From positions 30,986,698 to 31,050,697 of the forward strand of contig OY992833.1 of assembly GCA_963921425.1 (NCBI GenBank): 64,000 bases of DNA, in the 5' to 3' direction. Below are positions 23,099 to 35,566 of the stretch, in pieces; within the stretch, counting starts at the first letter, position 1; each line of letters opens with the position of its first letter. A program made the position numbers and the translations under genes. The notes beneath the pieces were generated by a model that saw nothing but the letters and a program-made list of their open reading frames with translations, searched no databases and had not been told where the DNA came from. This DNA comes from Dryas octopetala. Its lineage: Eukaryota > Streptophyta > Magnoliopsida > Rosales > Rosaceae.

Positions 23099-25651
23099 AT
23101 TTGATGGATAAACTCGTGACGTAATAGGCCCGGACGGTCCGATTTAATTATTCTATTATATAAAAAAGAAAAAATTATTCTATATAATTAATGTTAATAT
23201 AATATTTTATAAATATAAAGATGTCGTTCAATAATATTTTTATAAATTTACTCATTAAATTAATTAGGGGAGGTGATTTTCGCACTTCTTTTTTCTCAAT
23301 TTGCACTCATTCTTATTTTTTTAAATGTTTGTATATATTTTTATTATTTATTTTCTATATATATCCTTTGGTTTTTAATTATAGAATGTCACATATGCAA
23401 TATTAAATCCTACACATTTAATTTTTAAAAATTGTCATAATAATATATCTATTTCTATAACTCTTTTTTAAAAAGGAAGAAAAGCTTATATAATTCTCTA
23501 CACTTCTGTTCGTCTTCATGATATATAGTACATCTCTCTTTTCTAATTAAGCTATCATGTGACATTCATTTTTTTTAAAATCAAATATGTTACAAATAAG
23601 TAGTGGTTGCTTGGCATATGAACATTTTTCTTGGCAGTATCAAAAGACCCAAAAATGAAGGAGTTGACTAATTAAAACCCTAATTAATTTCATAACACAA
23701 AATCCACCATCAAAAGAATAAGATACATAAATCATGACACTTATGAAGAAAACGAAAAAAAAATATAACAGGCTAAATATTTTCCTAATGAAGTTTAGAA
23801 TGATGATTGAAAGCACGTACAAAATTGATTCACAACAAAAAAAAATGGCATAGAAGGCAAAGATATGCAATATGAAGAAAATACGACGACGGGGAGAGAA
23901 AATTACTTATTTTTATTTTTTTAATAAGTACGAGAGAATTTTAAAAAAAATAATCATTACTGAAAGATAATTAAAATAAAAAATTAACAGCCATAAAAGG
24001 TAAATTTGAAAAAACATATAATAAAAATATACAAAATACATTAAAAAATAAAATGGAGTATAAACAGAAAAAAAAAAGGAGTGCGAAAAATGCCTCCCTT
24101 AATTAAAAGTTAAAACACATAAAAGTATAATAAATTTTCTTAAAAGACCTAACAAAATTAGAGTTAAAAAATAATAAATTGGGCAACGCCAACTAATGAC
24201 TAAACCGCATGTCAGCCTTTTCAATGTTAATTAACACAAAAAGTGTCATAAACAGTATCAGAAGTAGTTCAGATGATTCATGAAGGAATATGATATTTTT
24301 CGCTATCAATAAATTAATTAATGTACTAAATTATTTGTATTTTTTTGTTTTTGTTTTGGCCAAAGTGCCAAACTTGATTTTTTTTGTTTAATTACTTGGA
24401 GAGGCGCACAAAATTCCTAGTCTCTGACTCTCTGTACTCTGTACGAGAGCTGTGAGCTGTTCGCGGTCCCCCTTCTCTCCTTTTATTTCTGTGATGATTG
24501 TTGCACAAATATCACGTGTTGTATAAAATAATTTTTGTTTAATCATTTATATCTTGAAAAGCCCATCATAGCCTTTTGCCATCTCATAATTTTCATTAGA
24601 TTTATAAAGGTAACCATTCAATTAGACAAATTTTAAAAGCTCATGGTTATCTAAAAGAAAAATTAGATAACCCTGAGCCCTGATCATCAATAACCATATG
24701 ACTATGTTTTTAAATTATAAATTTGGATCGCCAATTACTATCTTTGAATATATGAACAAAACCATGTGCTAAGGTTACTTCCAACTTAACAAAAGATCGA
24801 CATGAGGATTTAAAAATGTTGTCATATATAATTTCATTCTCCCTTTTTCTAAAGTTTCTTGTATAGTGCAAAGTTGACTAGGTACTTGATTCCAAGGATG
24901 TGCCAACAGAAATTATATATAAAATTGCCGATTTTCGGTTTAAATCATCACCACATCTGGAATAAACAATTTGGCACGAGTAAAAAATTCTACATATTTG
25001 TAATTTTGCAACAGAAAAATCCTTTTTATTATTATTAATTTGAAACTAAAATCAATATACTATATGGTGTAAGGCATAAATAACACCAAAACGCCAACTA
25101 TATTATTATGTGACGACATAAACCTTTTGGTTTTAGATGACAAATAGAAATATAGAATAATGAAATATTCTCTTCCAAACGATGATGTAAAGTAACATTG
25201 AACAAGGCATGAGCCGCCACTAATCAGTCTAATCTACAAACGATAAATGATGGGTTCTTAACTTTCTTTCAACCAGACCAAGGTTTTTGCAATTTTATGG
25301 TTGATTTTTTTTTTTTTTGTAGTTGTTTATTTTTTTCAGAAAATAATAACATTGCATTAAAACAACCAAAAAGGCAGAGACTTAGAGAGAATACAAGGTT
25401 ATGATAAGAAGTCCTGCAACAATAGGGTCAAAAAGCTAAACGCTTACAACGGAATAAAATCCTAATCTTATAACGTCGGTATCGAGCAGACACTACAGCC
25501 GCCAAACGAAACCAGCAAAGCATTGTAGAAATTAGTGAATTAGTCGCGTTTGGATTCACAATCTAACCAACATCTCAAAATCGAATCTGACAATAGCCCA
25601 AGATGGCAGATCGAGCAGTGGTAACCGACATGACTGGTACCCGAAATATTA

Positions 25652-25856
25652 GATAATAACATTAGGGAAGTGCCTGAATACTAAAAAATTAGTACAAGAT
25701 TGTCTTCACAACCAATCACATGAAACTATAATGGGGTCCACCATGATAAAGAAAGTGGTGTGCTCCATCATGAGCTCATGTGATAGGTATAAGGACAAAC
25801 TTAGTACGTATTTTTTAGTACTCTAAGTATTTTCCATAACATTATCAAACGAAAAC
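25652..25856. mobile_element. About 205-bp MITE with inverted termini
   Basis: The left end (GATAATAACATTAGGGAAG, then AATACTAAAAAATTAGTAC) matches the reverse complement of the right end (GATAATGTTATGGAAAATAC, then AGTACTAAAAAATACGTAC). The arms are about 45 bp and imperfect. No clear target duplication was recognised. Confidence 0.6.
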
Positions 25857-27233
25857 CTGAAAGGGAAAGGCAACATGACCACATTTCACACTTTAACTAG
25901 ATGACAGAACTAAACATAGCAAGCTTTTCATTTCAGCTTTGTTTTTGTTCTAACTTCTAAGCAGTTGGGGAGGAATAGGATTCTTTATATTCAAATTTGA
26001 ATAAAGAGAAAAACTATTCTGTTTTTCTAATATAAATCAACTTTCAAAGAAATTTATGTTTAATAATTAAGCATGCATGCATGCATGCAATGCTTTATTG
26101 GTCAGTTGTGAATCTGTGGTGATGTTTCGATTTGTCTTCCTTCTGATTCCTTTCTTTTTCATTCCATCAACAAACTTGTTTGATGCAAAGTACAAGGAGG
26201 AGGTATTTTCTAGTTCACTAGTGCTCAGTGACTCACTTTTTGTAGGATCAAGAAAGCTATTCACCACTTGTACCGATCGAGAGCACTCCATGTTTGGAGT
26301 CCTCTTTTGTTTGGTTACTTGAATGGGAAACCGTTCATCTTGAAGTTGAAAAGTTTGCATAAAAATATGAGCAAACAATTTTATTGGACAACATCACAAT
26401 CACATGCTGAATCTTCGAATTATTTAGCATCACGTGCGAAGGTTTCCTCATTTTAGAAATGATATGATATGATATTTCTTTGGGTTCTGAGATCCGATAA
26501 AGATTTTCCATGTGATGTGCTTGTTCAATGTTCATCACTTCATGTCTTCACTATTCATCATGACCCAAAGTATGTTGGTCATATTACTTTTTTTATTCAT
26601 GTCCATGTTTAACTATTTTTATCACGTACTGAGCAATTTTTGTTCACCCCATAAAACCATCATTAAGGGTTAAATTGAAGCTTTTCACTAACCCATCAAA
26701 AATGATAGTTCCCTTAGCCATACGATTGATGTAAGAAAAAAAAAAACAGAGCTGTAATACAAGGCAATTCATATTGACTTCAAAATATACGAGTTGCTAT
26801 CAAGTTTAAGTGGCCTGAAAATGTCTGGAAAACAAAGCATACGGGGCATTCTAAATTCTAATAGATGCACCTCAGTGGTAAATACTGAAAGAAACTTCGA
26901 AACAATAGTGATATATGTGTCGAAACTAAGATCAGTGACGAAATAGACCTTAACAGAAAAACGATGACTGCATTTAACAAGATCAATTTTATTCCACAAC
27001 CAAATTGGCGAAAAAAAATTTCTGGGCTTTGTTCATGGGCAACATCAAGATTACAGAAAACACATGCTTCATCAAATGCGTGGTCTATTGTTAGTGAAAA
27101 TAGATCTCCAAATATAATTTTGTTGAAAATTACACCATGAATGAGAAGCATATGAAGATGCTGACAGCTTCATATGAGGAATGAAGACTGAAGAATCATG
27201 TCTCTAGACTGCAAAGGGTATGTGGATACAAGC
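25857..27233. other. Spacer and 3' flank of PUX2
   Basis: No supported gene. It contains a short GCAT repeat at about 26071-26090 and several short frames without similarity. The part next to 27234 should hold the PUX2 3' UTR. Confidence 0.45.
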
Positions 27234-30200
27234 TTATACAGGTGAAACAGCTGAACCACTTACAAGTGGTTCACTAGTTATGAGGAGTTCATTGCACAGC
27301 CCTGTGAAAACGACTGAATCTGTTTCAATAGGTTTGAACTTGACAAGAGCTGAGGGGACCAAATCTTCTTCAGCTAGTGTTGTAGCTTTCTGCCCTGCTG
27401 TAGGAAAATGAGGGATCACCCGCCGTTTGTAAAGTACTGGATTTATCAGTTCAAATTCCAAACTTGGCTCTTTCAATGCGGAGCTCACAAACTGGTTCAT
27501 TAAGAACAAGAAAAAGAAAAGAATAAAAAAAAAAACTGTTGAACACAATCTGAAGTCAATGCAAAAGTAAATATAATTTTGAAGCCAAACATACACTAAT
27601 GCACCAATTGATTGTGTCATGTGTTGAACAGGTCAATGGTCCACATGAGTATCTTTGTATGATCATTTTAACCCCACCCCCCCTCTGTTCCTTCTTTCGG
27701 GGATGAATGCATAATTATTTTTCAAACAAATTTCACTTGAAACACAAAGGCTACATATATTCAACCATAAAAGACTACATATAAACTGGAGGGGAATACA
27801 TAATATTGATAGGCTGGAGAAAATACAAATTTCTATAGTTTTTGACAAATAATACCTTTTAAGAACAAATGGGATGGTTTTATAGTAGGCATAAAAAAAG
27901 AAGAATCCAGGAGATAGTAGGGAAATAGAAATGATTAATTCCATCTCTTATGGAAAGACCTTTATGTGAGAGAATAACACCATACAAGTTTACCAAGGTC
28001 CATGATACTAATTATAACCTAATGTGGCAATCATAATTCTAAAGAGTATTCCCTGTAGAGAGAAATAGAGCCAAGCAACAGGTGAATGACATATATGAGA
28101 AACCACAACTGTATCTCAAATATGTCACTTGTTCAGAAAAAACCAGAAACCTGATCCAGCATATCTATTTATATATTTGCATGTATCCTTCGACACATTT
28201 ATTTTCACCCTATTATATATATCTAAATTACACTCAAACAAAGAGGAATAACTAAAACATTACGAGGACGGTGAAGGACTAACCTCGTAGAGAGAGCTAG
28301 TTGGCTCCAAAGGAGAAAAAACAGCTTGGAGCACCACTCCATCAGGAAACTGGACCCGGACAACAGTTTTTTTGTACCTCCTTCTAGCAGCTTGTGCCTG
28401 CTTTTCCTTGTATGACTTTGGGATCAGCATCTGCGAATCTTCAATCTTCTTCTTCCTCATATCAGCTTCTCTTTTCAGTTCCGCAGCAGAGAGGTTATAG
28501 AAAGAATCTGGTACCACAATTTTTGCTGCTACACTTTCAGGGACAGAAAAGAAGACCCTCGTCTAATTTAGACCAAAAATTTAAGAGAATCAGAAGTAGT
28601 TAACTGAAAAAGAGTGGATGAAATATGAATATTAAAAGAGAACAAAGATGAAAGATGGGTGTAAAAAGAAAGGCCAAAAATGAAGGATTCCCACAGAACA
28701 TTACTACAAGATATATGCTTAACATAAACAGTAAGAAACAATGATAATACAAAACAAGGGAAGCTTTTGAGATTATAACTTAGAATACAGTTAGAACAGA
28801 GCGCTGATCTGTAACCAGTTCAATTATTTCAATGATTTCCAGAAGCGGGGAAACAAAAGCAAAAACTTAACCATGAAGACTTTGAACAGAATATTTTGTC
28901 GAATTTGTAGCATGGTACCATCTCACTACCATTATTAAGGAATGTTAGGGGAAGGGGTGGGCTACCCGGTTATAGCATTCTATGGGAATATGGTTGTATC
29001 ATTGTCTCCGAGTATCCTACATCTTGTAAAATCATTATCAATGTTCCCATTTCATGGGAGTTATTCCTTGCAAATTTTAAGTGTCTGAAACTTGACATCT
29101 TTCCTTGGAATGATTATTGTACCAAATAAAAATCATCAGTCATCTAAATTGACCACTTTTGAGTTTAGTATTTCTAACACTTCCCACTCATCTCACGTCC
29201 CTAACCAATTTACACTGAAACTAAAATCCTATCATGACATAAATTAATAACTTTCAGGAAGGATGTTCCACGAGGTGTAAAGTAAATGATCATTAATAAC
29301 ATGCTAATACTGCCACAGAAAATAAAATAACAATGAACAAGCAAGTAACAATACTTAAATACATTAAAGACCATCAACAATTAATATACCTGTCTGTCGA
29401 CCTTCTTCGGTTCAACCTGTGCATCCACCTTAGATGAATCAACGGATGGCGAATTTTCTATCTTCTGCAGTTCTTGTGTCTTTGGTGGTTCCAGTAATGC
29501 TATTCCCTTATTCATTAAACTAATTTGTTCCTCCGAAGGAACTTCGATCACTGCCCACATCTCCCCTTCCTCCTCTTTCAATTTGAACCCCACAAACTCC
29601 AGCAACTCAATGCCTCCCACAACCTCACCAATGGCCTCCCTTATCTTTGGATTACTCATCCGAATCTTCCTAAACTTCACGTTCTCTGGTTCTCTAACTA
29701 TATTCTTTAAGAGCTTAAGAACAACCTCAACTGATCCATTAGCCGGATTTCCAGAAGCAAAGGTACTAATGCAAGATTCCAATTCAGTCCGAGACGACTC
29801 CACCCCAGAATCCGGCAACCCCGAAACACCGCCTACACTTTTATTGTCAGCCGAGTTATTATTAAGTTTAACACAGCTATCTACATGTACGGACACCTCG
29901 TCTTCTGACATAAACGATTTCCCACAAATTGGGCATTCGTAGACATTTAACGTAAACCCATTTTGGGATCTGTTCCCTGGAGTGATCAAAGCGTCAAACG
30001 GATCAAACCCATCTCCTGGTTTGCGATCAGGCTTTGAATTACTCGACAACTCCGGCCGATTCTGATTGGGATTCTGTGCTTTCTGCGGCGAAGGCTTATA
30101 ATTCGACGAGGCAACCGAAGAATTTGAATTTGAAGTGGGTCTGGGGTTGGGGTTGGGCTTCGATTGGGGAGTCTGCGAGGGGCGAGTGAGGATCGAATTG

Positions 30201-30319
30201 GCGGGACCCGAGGATGAAGACGATCCCAAGACTCGACCTTGGCCCTTAAATTTACCAGAGGAAGAGGACGAGAAGGGATTCTTCATGAAGCCCTTGACCT
30301 TGTCTTTCATGTCGCCCAT
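27234..30319 (-). CDS. PUX2: Plant UBX-domain protein 2-like (p97/CDC48 cofactor)
   Basis: Three minus-strand exons join in phase 0 to 488 residues: 30319-29390, 28562-28284 and 27491-27234. The N-terminus is a Ser/Pro/Asn-rich linker. A C2HC-type finger (C129, C132, H145, C149; CPICGKSF) follows. A PUB/PUG-like domain spans about 181-270 ([20 protein letters not shown] and [14 protein letters not shown]). The UBX domain is at about 376-465 ([16 protein letters not shown] and [20 protein letters not shown]). This order is that of Arabidopsis PUX2, which links the AAA-ATPase CDC48 to membrane or protein substrates. The start [11 protein letters not shown] agrees with family starts. The 791- and 827-nt introns carry nothing I recognise. 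Confidence 0.94.
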
Positions 30320-32542
30320 TTTGATGTGTTTCTTGTTTCAGACGAATAACAATTCAACGAAAGTGTGTTCAAATGAAAAGAAAAGAGGGAGCAGAATCGG
30401 ACCTCCTGGTGGGAAAGAAATTAGGTTTGAGGGTTTCTGGATCAAGGGAATTGGGATTTGAAGAAAGCGTGGTGCATTGGATTCGATAAAGAGTAGATGT
30501 TATTTGGTTACTTCCTTCGCTTGTTGACTTTGCTCGGGCGCGGTTCGTTGGCTAATTTTCCCCGCCACTTTTATTATTATTATTTAATTATTATTAGCCC
30601 ATTAATTTATTATTATCCCATTAATTTTTAAAATATTTTTCTCATATAAAAATAAATCAAAAGTTTTACATTATTTGTAGTCCATTTTCGACTTCAATTT
30701 TTTAAAAAATTATTATGTCATTATTGTGTATATACTTTATTATGTTATTTCAGACTTTAAGAGTCAAACAAAAAATAGGACGAAAATGACAAAATCCGGC
30801 CTGCCAATCCAAAGTTGTCTACTCTTGTTTTTTCTGGGTGTGTTGGAACCTATTTGCGACGGCTAATACTGTTCATTTGAGTGTTTTCGAGTGGAGTGTC
30901 GAGTGATGGTATCATTAGGACGGAAATAAATAGATCATCTGACCACCAACATTCAAATTAACTATGAAATTATGCAATCAAATTTTAAACCGCGTCAATC
31001 TTATTATATATGCACAGGATCAGTAAACATTTAAAGTTTCTTGTATGGTACAATGGGTTTCGTGGTTTCTTCAATCGGATAAAAAGCAGAATATATTCCA
31101 CCGTCCAAACAAAAGCAAACCATGTTTAAGGCAGATAGGGTCTAAGGTCAATGAGAATTCACTGAACATTTTCGACCTGATTGGTTACAGTGGTTCAAGT
31201 CGATGGTGCTCAGCTAAATTTCTAGAAAGAATATAGAGAGAGCATTGCAATCATGTTATGATATTCATAATCATATCCAAGCAAAACTATCCCTGTTGAA
31301 TTTAACATATTCATAATGGAAATAGGAGGGGGATGAAACAGTCTCATGTTAACAACCACAGCCAAGATTGGCCAGCACTGGAAAGACACATCTTGCAATC
31401 TCCTCCATAATGACAAGTTCAGCGAACCCTTCCTAATTTCCTAAGAGGCAGACGAATATGTCCTCCTACTATAATTATATACCACAAACCATTTAATAGA
31501 CCTTTTATGAAATCATGGCCAAGTCCTAGCCTGGTTTGCCAAGAGCATAGCCTTCAACAAGGTCCACTCTAGAATACTTTCCACTTTTCAGACAAGGAGC
31601 AGCAGGATCCGACTGTCTCCAGCACCGTACAAATGGAGAGGGGTCACCCCCACCAGGGAGCTTACCTCTAGGTTTACGCGATGGCAACAATGTACAATGC
31701 CTGCTGTATGATCAACACAATGAACACAACCAACCACTGTCTTAGCCTCCAAATACCCTTTTTACCCTACGCAGCCGGCCAGATTCTTAAATCACAAGTG
31801 ACAAGCCATATAAAAACCCTGCCCCAAAACATGATACTTAGCCTCTTTGCTAGGCAGGGGGCTGAGCTCGTCTTAGAGGCCTCTTTCAAGATCCACAGGC
31901 GGAGAGTCAAGGCAATGGGCATGCCATAACTATTAGACAATTCTAATAACAAATATTATGATTTCCTCCCATCAGCACAGACAGGTTACAGAGTGAAAGA
32001 GAACCAACATAATCCTCAAGTTGAGGTTAAGATCTAAGCAGAGAGCCATAGAGGACAAGAAAAAGGGGAAAGAATGTCAGGCATTATTTAAAGCATGTCA
32101 AGTTGAGAAAGAAGAGCCTACTGGTAAGTGGTAACAAGTGACTCTAAATCGACTGTTACCTTAAACTTGTAGCCACCTACCTACATTAACAATTTAACAG
32201 AAAAGGTGCCAATCACTTCACTATCAAAGCCTAAATCGTATGCATGAAGTATAATCTCAAATTAAATCTCACAAACCCAGATACATGTTGATTTAGATTA
32301 ATCTAACAGGATGACTAATTTAACATTTTCATTATATTAGGAAAGTAAAAGATTCCCGTAGAGTCACAGAGGGATCAGCAAGTTTGAAATTCAAGATTAA
32401 AAATAAAACCCTAAGGCAACCACACACAACATTATGACATAACATAACAGAAATTCGAAAATCCGATTAACCCAATAATCTCTCCACCTGAAAAGGCTTC
32501 ACATTTAACAACATCGCAAACAGCTTAAGCGAGTGGAGTGAG
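30320..32542. other. PUX2 promoter and spacer with a higher-GC block
   Basis: The first 250 nt are PUX2 leader and promoter. From about 31540 to 31960 there is an unusually GC-balanced block inside AT-rich sequence that encodes nothing I recognise in any frame. The section near 32500 should be the 3' UTR of the BAP31-like gene. Confidence 0.4.
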
Positions 32543-32935
32543 TCAGTCCCGATTCTTCAAGCGGTCGACACGCTGGTTGAGCTGCTCGATCCGGACGACG
32601 AGGTGGGTGACGGAGTAGAGGAGCCAGTAGAAGATCAAGGCGGCAGCGATGAGGAGGGCGTTGCGCTGGCTCTTCATGATAGACTTCTGGTGGCGGAGGT
32701 GCTCGGAGGGCGTGCACGAGTCGGCGTCGCAACTCGGGCGAGTCTCGTACTTCCAGTAGATGTCGAGGAGCAGGAAGAGGCAGAACGGTACGATCGAGAG
32801 GAAGGGCTTGAGCAGGTTGCGGGTGACCGCCACCAGCCCCTTGCGGAGGCCGTCGAGCCCTGGGATCGTCAGCAGCAGCACCATGATCGCCTCCGCACCC
32901 GCCGCGTACCCTAGCACCACCCACTCCAGAGCCAT
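32543..32935 (-). CDS. Short BAP31-like ER membrane protein
   Basis: This single-exon gene encodes 130 residues. Three hydrophobic segments are visible: about 5-26 (VVLGYAAGAEAIMVLLLTIP), 45-62 (LSIVPFCLFLLLDIYWKY), and 93-113 (ALLIAAALIFYWLLYSVTHL). A short charged C-terminus (QLNQRVDRLKNRD) follows. Length and layout fit the short plant proteins annotated as B-cell receptor-associated protein 31-like, thought to sit in the ER membrane and help handle membrane proteins. Unlike animal BAP31, the long cytosolic coiled coil and KKxx retrieval motif are absent, as expected for the short plant form. The coding region is clearly more GC-rich than its surroundings. A longer overlapping frame to 33239 is a shadow. 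Confidence 0.88.
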   Translation of the reverse strand: MALEWVVLGYAAGAEAIMVLLLTIPGLDGLRKGLVAVTRNLLKPFLSIVPFCLFLLLDIYWKYETRPSCDADSCTPSEHLRHQKSIMKSQRNALLIAAALIFYWLLYSVTHLVVRIEQLNQRVDRLKNRD

Positions 32936-35500
32936 CGGATCGGATCTCTTCTCTTACTTTCTCTTTCGGATTCAATTCAATGCTTTGCTTCGCGACCAAG
33001 GAATTCGGAATTCGGAATTCTCTCACTCGTATGTGATGTACCGATGGAGTTGCTTTTATGGTGGACCAAACGGTGAGCTTTCCAGATTGGGGAAACTTGG
33101 ACACGTAGCAGTCTCGTTGCTTAGCCTGGTGGACATTCATTCCTGATACAGGTGGAAGAAAAGAAACATTGCCCAAGCCCAAGGCCCCAAGTTTCTGTTT
33201 TCTGGGCTTTGACTGAATTGACCCAACCCAAGTTTCCAATGGGCTGCTGTTTTTATTACCACAAAAATTATTTCATTATCTGTCCAGCATTTAGATCATC
33301 TTGGGGTTGGGGCCAAACCTATTTTAAGTTTGGCATCATTTACTTGATGGGATTATGATTGTCAATGTCATATATCGAAAGAGAATTCCGACTGGAAGTT
33401 TCATGCCACTTTCGAGTGTATTTCAATAAAAGCATACATGACCGCGGGTGGTACCTTTTTGCTTTATTTCCTTTTGAAGTCATTGCACTCTGCAGGTAGC
33501 TTCTTTGTCATTATCATATTTTGAATATGCTCTCATAGAGCAGTTAGAATGTGACTTGATATTGTAATTTGATATTGGGTCCAAAGACTCAAAAGCATGG
33601 AGTGAGTTAGTCATTGTCTATTTGCATTAAGCTGCTGAGTGCCCACCGGCCACCGCCATGGCTCTATATGCCCATAACTAAAGTAGTGACCCTACAAACT
33701 TACAAAGTGCTTTAATGAACACTGTTGTACTTGTATTACCATCCTTCAAAGTTCAAATACTCAACCATTCACATACTTTTCTCATTTCCCCTTTTCTATA
33801 AACAGCTATGTTTTTAAACTTACCCACCAATACTTGAGAAAAATACCCATAAAATCAAACAATTAAACTCTTTAAATATTCTAAACCCACCCATGATCAA
33901 GAGCATTGATGGAACCATAAACTCTTGTCCGATTTGACACATATGCCTTGGTGGGACAAAGGTGAAAATGCTCCATATATAGTTTGCATAGGAGATGCTC
34001 TGCTTCATTTATATATTGGTTTTACTTTTAGACTCCGTTTAATTAATTTAATCTGCCGCTCACCAATGACAATTATTCTAATCTGCCCCCTTAATTTCTC
34101 ATTCCTATTGTCACCTTTGTGATTGCTTTTATGTCCCCTCGTTGAGGCTCATCATATCTACTCCTTTATTGCTTTCTTCATCAAATAAATTTTATATACA
34201 AAGCTCTAATTTTGAACTTATTAAATATTAATGACACTATTTGTGATTCTATATTGGATATGGGATACATATTATATAATACATGTATACTGGATTATGG
34301 AGAGAATTTGGATTTTTCGATAGCAATGGTTGAGATAGGATCATAGGAACCTTCATAAAATTCTGCCATGTATAGATTAGGACAGATATGAAAACTCCTA
34401 GGTTAAAAGCAAAACCAAAAGCAATGGATAATGGATGACAGAGAAGTTATACACCGTTGATGAATATCGCCTATACTCTAGTAGTATCATAGTCTTAATT
34501 ATTGAATTAAATCCATGGCAAGTGTCCCTTTAAATATATTTTTTTGGTCAGAAGTGTCCCTTTAAATATATAAGTTGGTCCATTGTATAAAAGCATATTA
34601 TATCAGAAAACTTTGCCTTAATCATTGTTGGGACCATCATTAAACATCTCTCATGTCCAATTATGTATTACCTTTTCTTGACCAATTCCTTCCTGTTCTT
34701 GAATGTTAGGCAGCACATATATATTATGTATATAGTCAAATATGAGTTGGTAGACTACAGAAAGTTACACTTGGTTTAAATGAAAAGCTCGATAATACTG
34801 AATTCTTATGTGTTTTTTGCAATTATAAGAAACCCATACGAAAAATGAGATTAGAGAGATTGCAATTACAGAGCAAATGAACTTTGAATATATTGGCATG
34901 AAATTAGTTAACATGTCATAATTGAACTTTATGTTGAAATCAAAGTTGCACACTCTGTATAAAGTTAGGAAAGCCTCATAACACCCAAAGACAATAAATA
35001 AATAAATAAATAAAAGCATCACAAAGTGCACTTTTCACAGAAGTTTATACTGTTTATACACATTGGTAAAACAAGCTAACATTGTTAAGAATTGAGACTT
35101 AAGTGGGTGTAGTAGGGAGTAAGGAATCTTTGTGTGCCTTTTTCTTATTGAAAGTTTAATTTCACTTGTTTCAAGGTACCACCTTTATGGCTTTATCCAT
35201 ACACATCTTTCTATCTACCCTCACACTCTCACAGTGGTATTCTTTAGAGGAAATATGAAGGAAACTTCAAAAGAGCCATGGAGGGAGAAAAAAGTTGGGA
35301 CCAAGAACTTAAAATTGAAGCAAAAAAAGGAGCCACCAAAAGCCAAATAAATTACCAGCTGGGTAGGGACTAGGGACTAGGGAGAAGTTCAGTGCTTCCA
35401 CTTTCAGAACTATCCACAAATTGCAATTTATTTACCACCTGCAGAATATATAAAAGGAAAAAACTGGTTTAGAGTTGAAGAATTTTTGTGCAAAGTAGGA
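32936..35500. other. Spacer between BAP31-like and PDLP genes
   Basis: The first 200 nt are the BAP31-like promoter. The rest is AT-rich, without recognised genes or clear repeats on either strand. The part next to 35500 should be the PDLP 3' UTR. Confidence 0.45.
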
Positions 35501-35504
35501 TTAG

Positions 35505-35566
<62 letters not shown>

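Larger units (their letters stand above)
22816..25651. other. JAZ promoter and AT-rich spacer
   Basis: The first 300 nt form the JAZ leader and promoter, with a short (GA)n near 22938-22953 and G-boxes near 23.05 kb. Beyond that the sequence is strongly AT-rich with long A and T runs. I see no coding or RNA gene on either strand. Confidence 0.5.

Noticed and set aside
25308..25500. Poly(T)-headed segment in the AT-rich spacer as a possible retroposon
   Set aside because: No target duplication or recognisable internal sequence; T runs are common here.
32505..33239. 244-codon minus-strand frame overlapping the BAP31-like gene
   Set aside because: It reads the BAP31-like exon in another frame, giving Pro/Arg-rich low-complexity sequence. 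The 130-residue frame is the conserved one.
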